From Alligator mississippiensis (taxonomy: Eukaryota; Chordata; Crocodylia; Alligatoridae): a DNA stretch of 64,000 nt. Shown piece after piece: positions 46,838-59,252 of the stretch; position 1 is the first letter of the stretch; each line of letters opens with the position of its first letter. The notes under the pieces were generated by a model. That model did not search any database. It worked only from the letters and a program-made list of their open reading frames with translations, and was not told the DNA's origin. The DNA lies in NCBI RefSeq assembly GCF_030867095.1, contig NC_081830.1, forward strand, positions 35,695,832 to 35,759,831, in the 5' to 3' direction. A program made the position numbers and the translations under genes.

Positions 46838-47803
46838 TGGGGTACCTAGGGGTGTCTGTGTTACCCCCAGGTCCTTAACCATGCCAGTCTTGCCCTATAA
46901 GCACCCTTGTTCTCACCCGCCATGTCTTGTTGGTATGAGGAATATAGCAAGGCTGCCGTTGAGCTTTAATTTAGGACATGGTCAGGCTAGATCTTATTAG
47001 CCCTGTTGTTTGTAAGACCCTTGATGTCCTGCTTCACTGTGGATGGTTCCCGAGTCTCTCCGCCTTATGGGCCATATGTGTGGCTCCAACCACCCCTTTA
47101 CCATGCCCCAAGCCTCACAGATGACACTGGCATTGTCTTGCCTAAGCCTCATATTAATTTGGCCCCTTGTCCTCACCGGGCTCTCCGCAGCCCTTTCTCT
47201 GTGCTCTCTCTGGTGCCAGGCTCTCCGCAGCCCTGTCTGCACCCTCTCTGGCACCAGGGTCTGTTCCCCCCAAAATGCTATGCCCTCTCTGGCACTGTGG
47301 TCCCCATGCTGCAGTGGGCCCCAATGAGGCTGCCTCCTCCCCCGAATAGCCTCGCCCAAACCACCAGTGTTATCAGACAGTGCACCAACCACAGCCAACC
47401 ACCATGAGTCCCTGGGCTGTAATATAACACAGAACTCACATCATGCTCTTCCCCTTTAAAAGAGTAAAACTCCCTGTCTGAGGCTCAGTGCCTAGTAGGC
47501 AAGGATACTTCATGGGATCCTGGTGTGTCTGTTTTTCCAAGAGTAGTGTATCTGCCGGCCGGCCACCATATCTCTGGGCCCTTCCTTCCTGGAGGTTCCT
47601 TCCCCTTTGGCTGCTAGTAGGGAACTAACTCCCTGGTCCCAGCCCTGGGGTTTATATGGGCCTAGGGCCCTGCCTCCTCCTGCCAGCTGACCAGCTGCAG
47701 GTGCAGCCAATAGCCAATATCCTCATTAACCAGTTGCCATGGCAACCTACACCTGGGTTCCTATCTTTGCTCTACGAGGAGCAGGTACCATAGTGCCCTG
47801 CGA
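46838..47803 (-). mobile_element. Probable solo LTR (fossil)
   Basis: On the minus strand it starts tgtcgcaggg at 47803, has a TATA box (catataaacc) at about 47655 and an attaaa-type signal near 46970. The other end is near 46838-46853 but uncertain. It abuts a TA microsatellite, which hides any target duplicate. Family not assigned. Confidence 0.5.
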
Positions 47804-49020
47804 CATGTATATATATAGATATGTTGATTTTCTGGGGGGATAGGGGAGGTGCCCCCAATAACTAGAGCTAATATTTACCTGTTTTTTATCATTAGTAACT
47901 GTGGCAGAAGATAGCACAATTCTCACATTTAGAGTAGCCTCATGCACATGGACACAATAAGTTTTCTCATTTGAGTGAGATCATTAGAGGGTAGTCATAT
48001 TTCTAAGAGAGAATGAAGGTTGAATAATGAGTCTTAGACATCAAAATATCAGGGATAGTAATAGCCAAGGGTGAGCATTGGAAGAACCACAGGTATGGAT
48101 GGGTTACAGGCATAAAACCACATGCCCAACATGTGCCCTGCAGTCAATTTTTGAGACAGTTATAATCACATTTTTATACTAAGCAAGGGGAAATGTCAGT
48201 AACATGAAATATGCAAGAAGCCCGGGGGGGGGGGGGGGGAAGGAGCAGTCTCCCTAATACCTCTAACCACCAGTTGTAATAACTCTTCTCCCTTTGAATT
48301 ATTTTGTTTTTTATATAATTAGGTTGCCTATCCAACTGTATTTCTGCTTCTTTCTTAAACCTACTTCTGATAACTTCTCTTTATAGCCCTCCCCTTTGCC
48401 TCTAGGTGATTGTTTTTCTTTACTTTTAGGATAAAAGACACATCAGTGTTATACCTGGCATTTAGCTTAGGCTGTACTTGCTTCTTTCCCAGTTCCGAGG
48501 AAGGGCATTTTGTGCCACTAAGCTTCAGTTAACATTTCCCCTAACTATATAGTTTATATAACATAAAAGAGTTACAGAAGAAACATACTTGTTTCTTGTA
48601 TATTCTCTGGACAATGACAATGAGAAAAATACTTGTGAAAATTAAATGACTGAGAGTTTTACCTTCTTCAAGAGGGAGAATGCAAGATAAATAAATGTCT
48701 GTAGTACACAACTCTGTGCTCAAAGTCTACTTCCTGCTTGCGTGTCTCTTGGCAAAATATTTCTCTTTAAATGAAGCCTTTTCATCATTCTTTTAAATAC
48801 CTTTTTAATGCTTCCAGCCAATAATCTTCTGCTGAGCGAAAAGTCAGAGGACACAGGTTGCATTGTTGTTAATTCATTTCTAGAGGGAATTGTTAGCAGT
48901 TTTTGAAATGGACTTAACATTTTACAAAGGGATTTGGTCTCTTGAACTGCATCTGAGTTGCATCAATAATGCATTAAGTTACTTTAAAGTTAGGCCATAT
49001 TCCCTCCTAACAACCAGGAA
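47804..49020. other. Intergenic, no gene seen
   Basis: Contains a 16-G run at 48224-48239. No gene or clear repeat. Confidence 0.5.
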
Positions 49021-49108
49021 GTGGGGTATCTGGCCTCTAAGGGTGCTTGCACACGTGATGACCATCCTGATGTACACATCACAAAAAGGTAATTTTTGCA
49101 GCTTAATA

Positions 49109-49133
49109 GTGTCACACATTACATGTGTGACAC
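49109..49133. repeat. Perfect hairpin, 11-bp arms
   Basis: gtgtcacacat, loop tac, atgtgtgacac. Confidence 0.85.
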
Positions 49134-49460
49134 ACATTACAGCACCTGGTCCAATCCAACTCTTCCTCAGGCCATCCCACTGGAAGCCCACCTGGTGCTG
49201 CTCCCTGAGTGGGCTCAGGAAATAGTTGGACTGAGCCAGGTGCTGCCTCCAAGCTGGATCAGCATCCAGCCTGCTAGCAACCAACCTAGATGGCCTTGGG
49301 GGCGTGCTGCCACTGTGGAAGGAAGGACTGCCCCCCCCCCCCCAACAGCTTAAGGGCCACTTAGCCCTCTAGCAGTTTGCCTCCTGGTCATGTGCAGGCT
49401 TCTCTGGCTCTGACAAAAAAAGAAAAAAAGGTCAGGCCCCTTTTTGTAATGTGATGGAAA

Positions 49461-49501
49461 ATTGAAATGGTGGGTTTCAATTAAAAACCCACCATTTCAA
49501 T
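49461..49501. repeat. Perfect hairpin, 17-bp arms
   Basis: Left arm attgaaatggtgggttt (49461-49477), 7-nt loop, exact complement at 49485-49501. It may be the centre of an old foldback element, although outer flanks do not pair. Confidence 0.88.
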
Positions 49502-49864
49502 TTAGGGGGCATACAATAAAATGTTGGGAATTAAATCCCTGTCATGTATACAAGTGCCCCAAGACTTCTGTGTTGGCATGACCAGGGATTTAACATTGCT
49601 GCCACTTGCCCCACTTTTCCATTTGCCAACTGCCATGGATTTTAGTCACCCGCGGTAACTGAAAACTGAAAATTTGGTGAGACCTGAAGGTGCGGGGGAG
49701 CAGCAGTAGTGTTAATCCCCTGAGTGCTGGCTTATGCCAACATAGCAGCTGTGACAGCTTCACTGACAAGCACCATGGGCCAGATCAAAAGGTAGGTTGT
49801 TCCACCTGTGAGGAGCCCCATCTTTTTTTTTTTGCTGGGCTACAATTTCAGAACTTATGGTCAG

Positions 49865-50929
49865 TAGGCCTGTGCAAAGCGGCTAGTATTCACTTCAAAT
49901 TCAGCCAATTCAGGGGACAGTGATTTGATTTCTTGATTCAAATCACTGTACTGATTCGATTCAGCCAAATCTGATTCTGAGATTTGGCAGCAGCCAAATC
50001 TCCAAATCTCTGAATCAGCCAGGCCAGGCCTATCCCCTGCCCCTCTCCCAGCCCAGCAATGGCTGCCCCACCTGCTCCAGCTCCCAGCACTTAGGGGAAG
50101 AAAAGCCATGGCTCCATGGGTGCTACCAGGTGGGGGGCAATCCCTGCTGTCCCCCGCTGCGTGGGGATCTCTGCATGAGACCCCAACCCCTGCCTCACTC
50201 CTCCAGCCCCTTCACAGGTTCCCCACACAGGCCAGCTCTGGCCCTTTAATAAAAAAAAAAAATTTGGAAGAAACCTCGAAACTCACCACTGCTGCTGGCA
50301 GGGGTGATCCCCGCTGCCCCCTGCCATGTGGGGGCTCTCCATGAGCCCCCTGAAGCCCAGAGGCTGCACCAGGAGTGGTGAGTCCCGGGGTTTTTCTCAG
50401 GTGTTTTTTTTTTTTTAAAGAGCCAGAGCCCTGGCAGGCGGGGCAGCCGGGTGGGGGGGGAGTAGGGGAAGTCAAGGGGGCTTGTGCAGAGCCACCCCAT
50501 GCAGTGGGGGGCAGTGGGGATCACCCTGCCCCCTGCCCAGCAGCACCCAGTGAGCACTGGGGCTTTTCTTTAAAGTACTGGGAGCTGGGGCAGGCAGGGG
50601 CAGCCATGGGGGGCTGGAGAAGTGGGTGGGGGTCAGGGGGGGCTTGTGGGGGCTGGCAGGGGTCCCCCCATGGTCCCCTCCCCCAGACCACTCTCCCCTA
50701 CCCCTAGTACTTACCAGGTCAGAGTGGCTGCAGCTCCCTGATGCAGCCAGCAGGCAGTGCCCAAATCATCAAAGCTCTCCCAATCTTTGCTGAAACTTTG
50801 GAGAGCTTTGAATTGATTCAGACCTTTAAATTTGGTCCCCTAGTTCAATTCAGATTCAGAGATTTGGCCACCAAATTGGGACGAATCTCCTCCTAACTGA
50901 ATCACCACCTGAAGCTTCTCACAGCCCTA
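49865..50929 (+). mobile_element. Complete hAT MITE with internal foldback
   Basis: Left end taggcctgtgcaaagc and right end gaagcttctcacagcccta, inverted. Flanks are a perfect 8-bp duplicate atggtcag (49857-49864 and 50930-50937). An internal imperfect palindrome spans about 50215-50440. Its arms carry 'ggctctggctctttaa' plus a homopolymer A or T run and 'ctcaccactgctg'/'caggagtggtgag'. No transposase. Same family as the truncated copy at 19838. Confidence 0.92.
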
Positions 50930-50937
50930 ATGGTCAG

Positions 50938-51715
50938 TTATGCACATATGGAGCTGCATACCTGCCCAACCAGAGCACAACCTACTAAGAAGGTACAGTA
51001 GCCCTATGGAAACTTGAAAGTCTATACTGCACACAGACCTGAATTTTGAGCTGTGCTTCAGTGCATATTATATAAAGTGAAACAGAATGTTTCCCCAAAT
51101 TAGTATCATATACATTTGGCTCACACCTATAACTTTTTTTTCCTGATGGAAAACTTAGATAAATAAAGAAAAATCTTTAACACTAACACATAGACAAAAC
51201 ATATCAACTTCATTTTTTCTTCCCAACTGACAGGACTCCTAGCCATGGAAATGCCTGGTATGCCCCCATGGCTGGGTGCCTAACTCAACTGATGAGATTC
51301 CACTCTGCAGGAGCTCAGGGTGCTCCCCTGTGGCTGGAAGCCCCATCAGCTGTAGGCTCTCAGCTCTTGACCTGCATGAAACTCTCCTGTGGCTGAGAGA
51401 ACCATTAACTGTGGGCTCTGAGCCACTGGGGTATACCTAGCCACATCCTCAATTCATGGTGTGATAGGAACCAGCCACAAAGTTATTACAGATTTTTGAG
51501 ACTTTTTGTGGTTTATTCCTTGTTTTATGATGCTATTAATTTGTTTTATGATGCAATCAATTGCCTTAACATGTAACTAGATTACAATTTAAGATATGGT
51601 TAACTGGTTAATCACATATTAAGTGTCCCATGTGGCAGGGGCCTGGGTGTGAACACAGTCAATCAAAACAAATTTCTGTAATAAGCATCCTGTTTGATCT
51701 TAACATCAGGTACAC
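50938..51715. other. Intergenic, no gene seen
   Basis: Contains a diffuse repeat of 'cccctgtggctg' and 'gggctct' words at 51240-51440. No gene. Confidence 0.45.
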
Positions 51716-51718
51716 AAT

Positions 51719-52580
51719 GGGCACATCTACATGTGAAATTAGTGTGAAGCAATAAACCACTGGTGATGCACAGGGGGTGCACGCAGGTGCACGTGCACCC
51801 CCTGAGCATGGCAGTGCACCCCCCTATGAAAAGGCACCATGGACACTATTGGCAGCACCTGTGGGTGGTCCCCACTCACCACCCTCCCCCCCCCCCCCCC
51901 ACGGCCGACACTGCCAGCGGTGTCTGTGGGCAGACAGCGATGACTCCTGGCTGGTCACAAACCCCTGGTCACAAACCCCTGGTCAGTGGGCTCGCCACCC
52001 CCACCCTCCCACCACCAACAGCACCAGCAGCATGTGTGGGAGCTGCCCGCTTACAGCCGCCATGCTCCCGCTGCCGCCGCGCTCCTGCCACCAGCATTGC
52101 CATGTCCCCCCAGCCACTGAAGCCATGCATCATTCATGCAATAAACTCTTGCACATATCACACAGGAGCTTATTGCTCCTGGGCACTGTTTATATATGCA
52201 CCCAGGATCACAGCATGTGGAGCATCCCTGGCCAGCAGGGGGCCCAGTGGGTCAGTCTGCCAGCCCAGGGTTGCTCCAGCTCAGCTCAGTGTGCTGTGTA
52301 GGAGCCGACTGGTGCACAAGGGTGTTGTTGTATGGGGTTAGCCAGCAGGCAAACCTGCACTGAAGCACCCTAGAGCCCCAAACAGCCCCGTTAGCATCCA
52401 CGTGTGTTGTAGCAGAGTAAATTACTCTGCCATAGGATAGTACCTGTGTTTATAAGTACTAACCTAGGGTGGAGTTAACGAGTTTATTCCTTGTTAATAG
52501 TATTATACACATAAACACTGAGACTTCACTGTGGAGTTAATTAGCCAGCTCTGCAGTAAACATCTCATGTAGATGTGCCC
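51719..52580. mobile_element. MITE with 15-bp inverted ends and 3-bp duplicate
   Basis: The ends are gggcacatctacatg and its exact inverted partner catgtagatgtgccc. Flanks are aat on both sides (51716-51718 and 52581-52583), which fits a Harbinger-type 3-bp duplicate better than the hAT 8-bp one. The core is C-rich and non-coding. A C-run of 15 lies at 51886-51900. Confidence 0.75.
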
Positions 52581-52583
52581 AAT

Positions 52584-53094
52584 ATATCTAGGAAAAGTCT
52601 TTGGATTTTGTTGTTGCTGTTCTTTAAATACACACATGAATATTTTACTTACAAACCATAATTTTCATTATATAAAGCCTTGAGGAACTCTTAGGATAAG
52701 GAAATCTGAAATCTCTCATCCCTACTCATCTCATAAACATGGTCCCTACTTTCTTCAGTTTTCCAATCTCTTCCTTGACAGGGAAATAATTCAGTTCTTA
52801 CAAAACCTGTTCGGCAGGCTCAAAAGAAAAACAGAGATTACATATCATAGTACTTTCCTGGATATTTTCAGAAAATCTATTATCCAAGCTATTGCTCATC
52901 TCCCAGTGATTTTTTTTCATCACCCAAAGGGTGAATGAATCCAACATATCAATAAAGTTAAAATCTATGAAATACTTAGATAAATATACTGGTAATTTGT
53001 TACTCATAGATTATTTCAAACACCTCAAAATCTATCACAAATACATTTAAAACAGACCCAAACATTTGTTTAGCTTTCAAGAGGACTTTTTTTT
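52584..53094. other. Intergenic, no gene seen
   Basis: AT-rich, 3' flank of the OR pseudogene. Confidence 0.5.
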
Positions 53095-53870
53095 TTTGGA
53101 TACACATTTGCTCAAGGCTTGCTTCACCTCCGTATTGCTCAGACTGAAGATCAAAGGTTTTATTGTTGAAAACAAGAGTGTTTAGGACAGAGAAAGCGGT
53201 TTGTTGTACTTGAATAAATAGAAGGATTTATGTATCATATAGGTCAAAACAACAGATCCATAAAACAAGGTGACTACAATCAGGTGGGAGGAACATAGAG
53301 AGAAGGTTTGTTCCTGCTCTCAGTGACTTGCATCCTGAGGATTGCCTGGAGAATACAGGCATAGGACACAAGGGTAAGAAGGGAGGGCACTATGACACAG
53401 TTGAAAGTGATGGCACAGGTTGTAATCTTGTTCTTCTAATTGGTCCACAGTAAGGCAGAGTGAATATAAATGTTCTCTTCCCTACTGTCACCAGCAGTCC
53501 AATGAGCCAGTACACAGCAAAGAAATGAAGACACAGGGGCCTGCTCATCCTAACTCTGTAATGCAAAGGATGGCAAATGGACATATAATGGTCATACACC
53601 TTTGCAGCCAGCAGCCTAGACTCTGTAATCAGCTGGAAGCAGAAGAAATACATATGCATGCTACAACCTAAAAAAGAAATGATTTTGCCATTGGAGAAGT
53701 CCTGCAGCATTTTGGGTATGGTGGGCAAGAGGTAACTGAATTCCAGAAGGGTCAAGTTTGACAACGGGGAGGGGAGGGCAATTTGTATTAAACTGATCAT
53801 GATGATGAAGAGGTTTTCCATCAACACAATGATGTGCAACACCAGGAAAAAAGAAAGATCTGGATGTCAA
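53095..53870 (-). pseudogene. Olfactory receptor pseudogene (OR 6)
   Basis: Related to the OR at 61073 (LLEFSYLLPTIPKML, ISFLGCSMHMYFF, ICHPLHYRVRMSRPLC, FTLPYCGPI, then SYACILQAILRM). Defects: no N-terminal segment before TM1; GN of TM1 replaced by EN; the PMYFFL block deleted (SLIQIALPSPLSNLTLLEF); DRY reads DHY (KVYDHYMSIC); a frameshift after CGPI (about 53430); stops in the FSTCSSHL region; and a broken TM7 before about 53100. An old pseudogene. Confidence 0.9.
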
Positions 53871-53879
53871 TGGCACACA

Positions 53880-54530
53880 CAAACACACATATCCCCATTC
53901 AATAGCACAAGGAGACTAAAAATTATTTTTAATCAAGGAAAGATAAAATTTAAGGTGATGTTTCAGTAGGAAACACTGTTAGCAACTGCGGTTTGTCACC
54001 GATATAAAATAACAATCTATTTTAATAATTAGTATGCCTGATCTTCCTCTTCATAATTTTCACATTTATGAAGAGCAGGGTAGAAACAGTTATCATCTGA
54101 TGTCACATTTGTGCTCTCATAACATTTTTTTATGGAGACAAAACTACTACAAGGGGGATAAACAACTGGTTCAACAGTCACAAGCAAACGGTAATTATAA
54201 ATGAATCCATGTCACAACTGGAGGTTTCAAGTGGAATCTGACAAGGTTGTGTTCCAGCCTGGTGCTGTTCTGTAGCAAAACCCCCAGTTTTTCTTTTTTT
54301 TATTTATTTTAAAATGCATTCCCTCCCTTTCCCCAACCATTTCTGACTTTTTCTCTCCTTCTCCATTCCCTATAGATAAGTATAAGTAAGCTAAGATGTA
54401 GGATAAGCTTTAACTTTTTATTTTAGGTAGTAAGTTTTATTTTTCTCTCCTTTCTTTGCAAATAAGTTCCCTGCTATTTTGATATCGATACCCACTGTTT
54501 TATAAGTGATAATGATTATGTTTGTACTGC
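53880..54530. other. Intergenic, no gene seen
   Basis: AT-rich, no recognisable feature. Confidence 0.45.
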
Positions 54531-54534
54531 TTTT

Positions 54535-55440
54535 ATATTGTGTGATTACTGTTTTAGGCCTATATATGTAAGTTAGCGTAAGTCATGTCAAGTTTCCATT
54601 TTGTACGTCAAGCATCCATCTTGTGTCCTCTGTCCGGGCATCCCCTGTGTTGCAACGGTATGATTCATGTACCCCTCCCATGTAAATTGGTTCCCGGATG
54701 AATGGGAGTGATTGGGAATGATTCAAATACAATGGTAGCAGGCCTCTATTGAATGGCCTGTAACGACCAGGCCATCACCTCGCACTGATTCATCCAGGAA
54801 CCACAGACCTCACCCAGGAACAGAGACAAGAACCCAGCATTTGAAAGACAAAAGACCCTGCAGAACCAGCAACTCTACCATTGTACCCTACCATTACAGA
54901 CACCCAAAACTCGACATCCCTGCATGGAGCACACATGCTCAGTACACCAGGGGCTGACCCTTGCCTGGGCATGCCTCCTGTCACTAGGGTCACACAAGGT
55001 CTGCCCCTATAAAAAGGGGCAGTGAAGACAGACCCAGTGGGAACACCATTTCTATCTGAACCAGACCAGCTCCACGTCACGCTGCCTATCCACCCCAGAG
55101 ACCCTGCCAGCGACACCCTCTGGACAACACCGAGCTGAAGGAGACCCTGACCGGCCATCAAGGACCAACTTTCAGCCTGGGATAGGTAGATATCACCTGC
55201 ACACTTCCTCCTCCAATTTGGATACTCACTCTCTCTCCCCTCCCGGACTTCAGCCCCTGCACCAAGCCTCTTTAACCCCTGTCGCCTGTGTGTGTGCCTG
55301 TGTGTCTGTGTAGGAACCAATAAGATATTGTGTCACCATCTCCCCTGTTCAATAAAAACACTGTCATTTCTAACTCCAAGTTGGGTTGTATGTTACTGAG
55401 CCCCGGTCCCTTCCCCATCTTAAATTCTGGTCTCTATCTC
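54535..55440 (+). mobile_element. Probable LTR fossil
   Basis: A promoter-like segment has cctataaaaagg (TATA) at about 55009, followed by aataaaaac near 55355 and a GT-rich stretch before it, in LTR order (U3, R, U5). The 5' start is near 54535-54565 and the 3' end near 55440, neither fixed. No coding internal region follows. Age unknown. Confidence 0.5.
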
Positions 55441-56030
55441 TCTCTCTCTCTCAGCTTCCCCACCGCCTTTTCTTGCCACCTCTCAGCTCCTCGATGTCCC
55501 TTCTCTGTTCTGCTGCAGCCTCTTGGCCCTGTTGCTTTTTGCTGTCTCTCAGTCCCATTGCTACCATCCACCACCTTCTTCCCACGTCTTTCTGCAGCCC
55601 TTCCCACCATTTCTGCCACTTCTAGCCTCCTGGCCCCATTTCTGCTGTCCACCGCCTCCTTCCCATGTCTTTCCGTAGCTCTTCCTGCCACTTTTAGCCT
55701 CTCAGTCCCACTCATTTCTGCCTCCTGCTGTCTCTCCCCATCTCTCTCTGCCTTTTGTTCCCAACCTTCCCTGCCCCTTTCCCCCTTTCCTCTGTGTTCT
55801 CCAACTTTCCCCCACAGTCCTCTGGCCTGCCACCAACTTCCTTACAGGTTTCCCGGCAGCCAGAGCCCTTCTCCAGCTCCTGGCACCAGCAGCCCCTCCT
55901 CTGGTTCCCAGAGCCAGCCCCCAGTTTCCTCCACATCCTCTCTAGCTCCCCTGCACCCTCTGTCCCAGTTTCCCTCTCTCGCTTACCTTTTGGCTCCCCT
56001 GTAGCTCCGGCATCATTCCTCTGTTCTGCA
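55441..56030. repeat. Pyrimidine-rich minisatellite-like tract
   Basis: Units of about 75-85 bp share 'ccaccttcttcccacgtctttc', 'cagcccttcc', 'gccacttctagcctc' (near 55560, 55640 and, weaker, 55500). The strand is more than 80% C+T in parts. Long frames on both strands are composition effects. Confidence 0.65.
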
Positions 56031-56059
56031 GGCTTTGGGCATTGCCCTTTAATCAATTA

Positions 56060-58912
56060 AGGTCAATTAACCTAAAGTAACCCCCAAGCCTCAGTTCTTC
56101 AGCCCAGTTCTCTCTAGTCTACCAGTTCTAATCCCAGTCCCAGTAACTTTTACTCCCTACACTTCCACTTTCTTACCTTAACTTTTCCCCAGGTATCCTA
56201 AGTACCCCTAGCACATACATACATACACATCACAACACCCAAGTTAGGAACTCACCTGTGTATATAAATTAGTGATTTGTGTATGTGTATTGGGTGTGCA
56301 GGTATTGATAATTGATTCTGGTCTAATTTCTTTTGGTCTGTATAGTGTGTGTAGGTGCTTGAATTGGTGATAGGCATGCATTTGCCTAGGCTGGTAATTT
56401 TGGATGTTTATGTGCCTGGATTGGTAGTGTGTGTGTGCACGCCTGGTGGGGGTGCATGCACCTAGAGTGTGTATATGCACCTAGTGTATATGTGTATGCA
56501 CCTAATTGATTTTTGAATGTGTGCATGTGCAATTGTACACCACATCCTCCTGTCTAATAGCGCAATATTGAGATCCTGTTGGTTGGCCTGGCCCCACAAA
56601 GCAACAGTTCAAAATGTTTACTATTTAAGTGAGTGTTTGAATAGAAATCATCTCGAGTAAACTTTCTCATAACACAAAACTGGAGGACTGGAGCACAAAT
56701 CAGAAGGATATCAACAGACTGGAAAGTTGAGATGAAGATAACAGGGCAAAGTTCACTACTCAGGAGGTAAACTAACCCAGCTTTTGTGCTGCTCCTGCCA
56801 GGGGCTATGCTGTTTCTATCTCTCTTCCCCTTATTCCCCACCCCCAATCCTGATCAGGATAGTTTTAGTTCCCCAACTGCCCTACCCCAGAGCAGTAAAA
56901 CCCCCTTGCAGATGCAAACCCTCCGCCCCCTCCCCACTCTGCAGACTCAACAGCCTCGCTGGTCCTGCCAATCTCTGGTTCCCATCCCAAATTACATAAC
57001 TCAGCCTGCCCATGATGTTCTCGGCAGCAGCAAATGTCTGCACAAACCATTCCTAGTTTAGTTTTAGGAGACTTAGAGCAAGCTGTCTAAACATAGACTG
57101 GGTTCAGTGTACTTTTGTATCTATTCAAAAGGAGCACTGGAGAACAAGATGGATCTGTGGTGTGGGAATTGGATGCCTGCACTAGGATATGAGAGAACCC
57201 CTGATTCAAGCTCTCTCTGGATAAGGGGGAGACCAGAATCCAGGATCTCCAGCATCCTAGGTGATTACCCTTGCAGGTATGGGAGCAAAAGAAAGGTCAT
57301 GTGTTTCTCTGTTTCCTGTTCTGAGGCTAAGTCCTGTGTGCATGTTATTATTATTTGGATTTTGCTTCTGGGCATCTAAGCCTGCTATGTGTTCACAAGG
57401 GACATGCACATGGCATCTGGTTACTACTGATCATGCTCAGTCTGTGTAACTATGTAGCCGGAGACAGTCAAACACGTGCAGAGCTATGCAACCAGGAACA
57501 GAATGCCAGCCTGTGCACAAGCAACATTTTTGGCATTTAGATGACAAAAACTATCATGTAGACAACCTAAACATTCATGTTTTTAATTATACATTCAACA
57601 AAAATCTTCAAATATTCATCATACAAATTTTATTTTCCTCATTTATTGCAGTTTCCAGGCAATTATTCAGTCATCAATTTCCAGTTTTAAGGTCAGTATT
57701 CAAAATTCTCCATTATTCATTTTTCTTCAATCCCCCACCCACTCCCCCTGCCAACACACATGCATGGAAACAAAGAAACAAAACATTCAGAAATGGAATG
57801 GAAGGGAACCTGAAATGTTCAAGGTTAAAGCATAAATAGTCCTGGGATTAGAAATTCTCCATTTCCTGATGAGTGCCATAATGGCTTCCTTCCCATCAAT
57901 ATTTTTTCTGACACCATGAATTTTGGATCCCTTTCTGCACAGTGGCACAGATTTGACTGGGAAGGAGGTGGGGGGAGGCACTTTCTGCAAAGATTAACCT
58001 ATAACCTTCGGGATAGAAAACCTTCCTAGATGGCAGGATATTTCATTTTGACCTGTTAGTCTGAAAATATCCAGTGCTCTAACCACAAGACTATTAGATA
58101 AGGTATGGGCCTTACCACCACTGCATTTTTGCAGCAGTGCTTTTAAATTGATGCAGCCTTACTGATATTCTTGGTGTCTCCTTCTCTTGGTAGCCAGGTG
58201 TCAAATTATTTTGGTGTATATAAGATGTCTTCTAAGCATAAATGCTATACCAGGTCCTTCATAGGACTTGGGTGGAGTTGTACCACATTTCTGGATCCCA
58301 AGAGAGCTTAGGTTACAAGTAGGCTAGGGCTGGACAGTTCTGTGAACACAAAGAAGATGAACAGCGAGCACTTAGAGAATTTTCAATCCAAAATTGTCCA
58401 GTGGGGACAAATGTATTTAGGATTAGATGATGCCACTGAACCTTTAAATAGTTACTAGATGTGTGTTGATCAGTGGGGAACATTTTGCCCAACTAGAACA
58501 AATGTCCAAGCTAGCTTATGTGGGTCCTTACATATAGAACAGTGTGAATTCCATTCAGTCATAGAATCGCGAATAGAATCTGTGCATAAGTGTCAAAAAC
58601 TGCACATGGCTGCACATGGATATGTGTTTTGTTGTGTAAAGTGAAATAGGATCTATCCCACTGTGCTTGTTCTCCATATCTAGGTTTTAAGGCTTAAACA
58701 TATTTTTATTTTGATATATGTCTGGACTCATAAACATCAGTGTTTCCTATTTAGCACCAGGACTGGGTTTTTATTTAAGTTTAATGTAAAAAAAAATTAC
58801 TGTTATATTAATATTTTTAATCAAGGCAGAGATGATGTTATTAAGTCATCAAAATTCCTGCTTCCTTACTAAAAAAATGTGAACATTGTTTTGAAAGTAA
58901 AATCGTTCTAGC
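56060..58912. other. Intergenic, no gene seen
   Basis: Contains GT/GC-rich words at 56270-56530, and possible old SINE remnants near 57180-57280 and 57990-58110 (ccagtgctctaaccacaagac). No gene. Confidence 0.45.
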
Positions 58913-59252
58913 TAGATGTGCACAGTTATTGCGCAGTAACTTAAGTTACTGAGCAGTCACCAAAAGTTACTGTGCAGTATGGGCATGTGTCTACACGTGC
59001 ACACGCATACTGCACTGTAACTACGGTGACTTACACCAAGTTGGGAAGAAATTTGCTACCTGCACGATATAGGTAGCAAATTTACACCCACTTTGTTACA
59101 CCCACTTAGTTGGGAGTAACTTTATTCCTAAGTCAGAGCACACACAACATTACTGTGCAATAATGCCTATACGTGTAGATGCCAATCTAAAAGCCGCTTA
59201 TGTACAGTAAATTACTGCACAGTAAATTACTGTGCAGTGAATGCACATGTAG
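58913..59252. mobile_element. MITE rich in the palindrome ttactgtgcagtaa
   Basis: The ends tagatgtgcac...gcagtaa and ttactgtgcagtgaatgcacatgta are inverted with mismatches. The word (t)tactg(t/c)gcagtaa recurs at least five times. No coding capacity and no clear target duplicate. Confidence 0.6.

Noticed and set aside
55330-56060. 224-codon Ser/Pro/Leu-rich frame
   Set aside because: Pyrimidine-rich minisatellite; the opposite strand is equally open. No start context or family.
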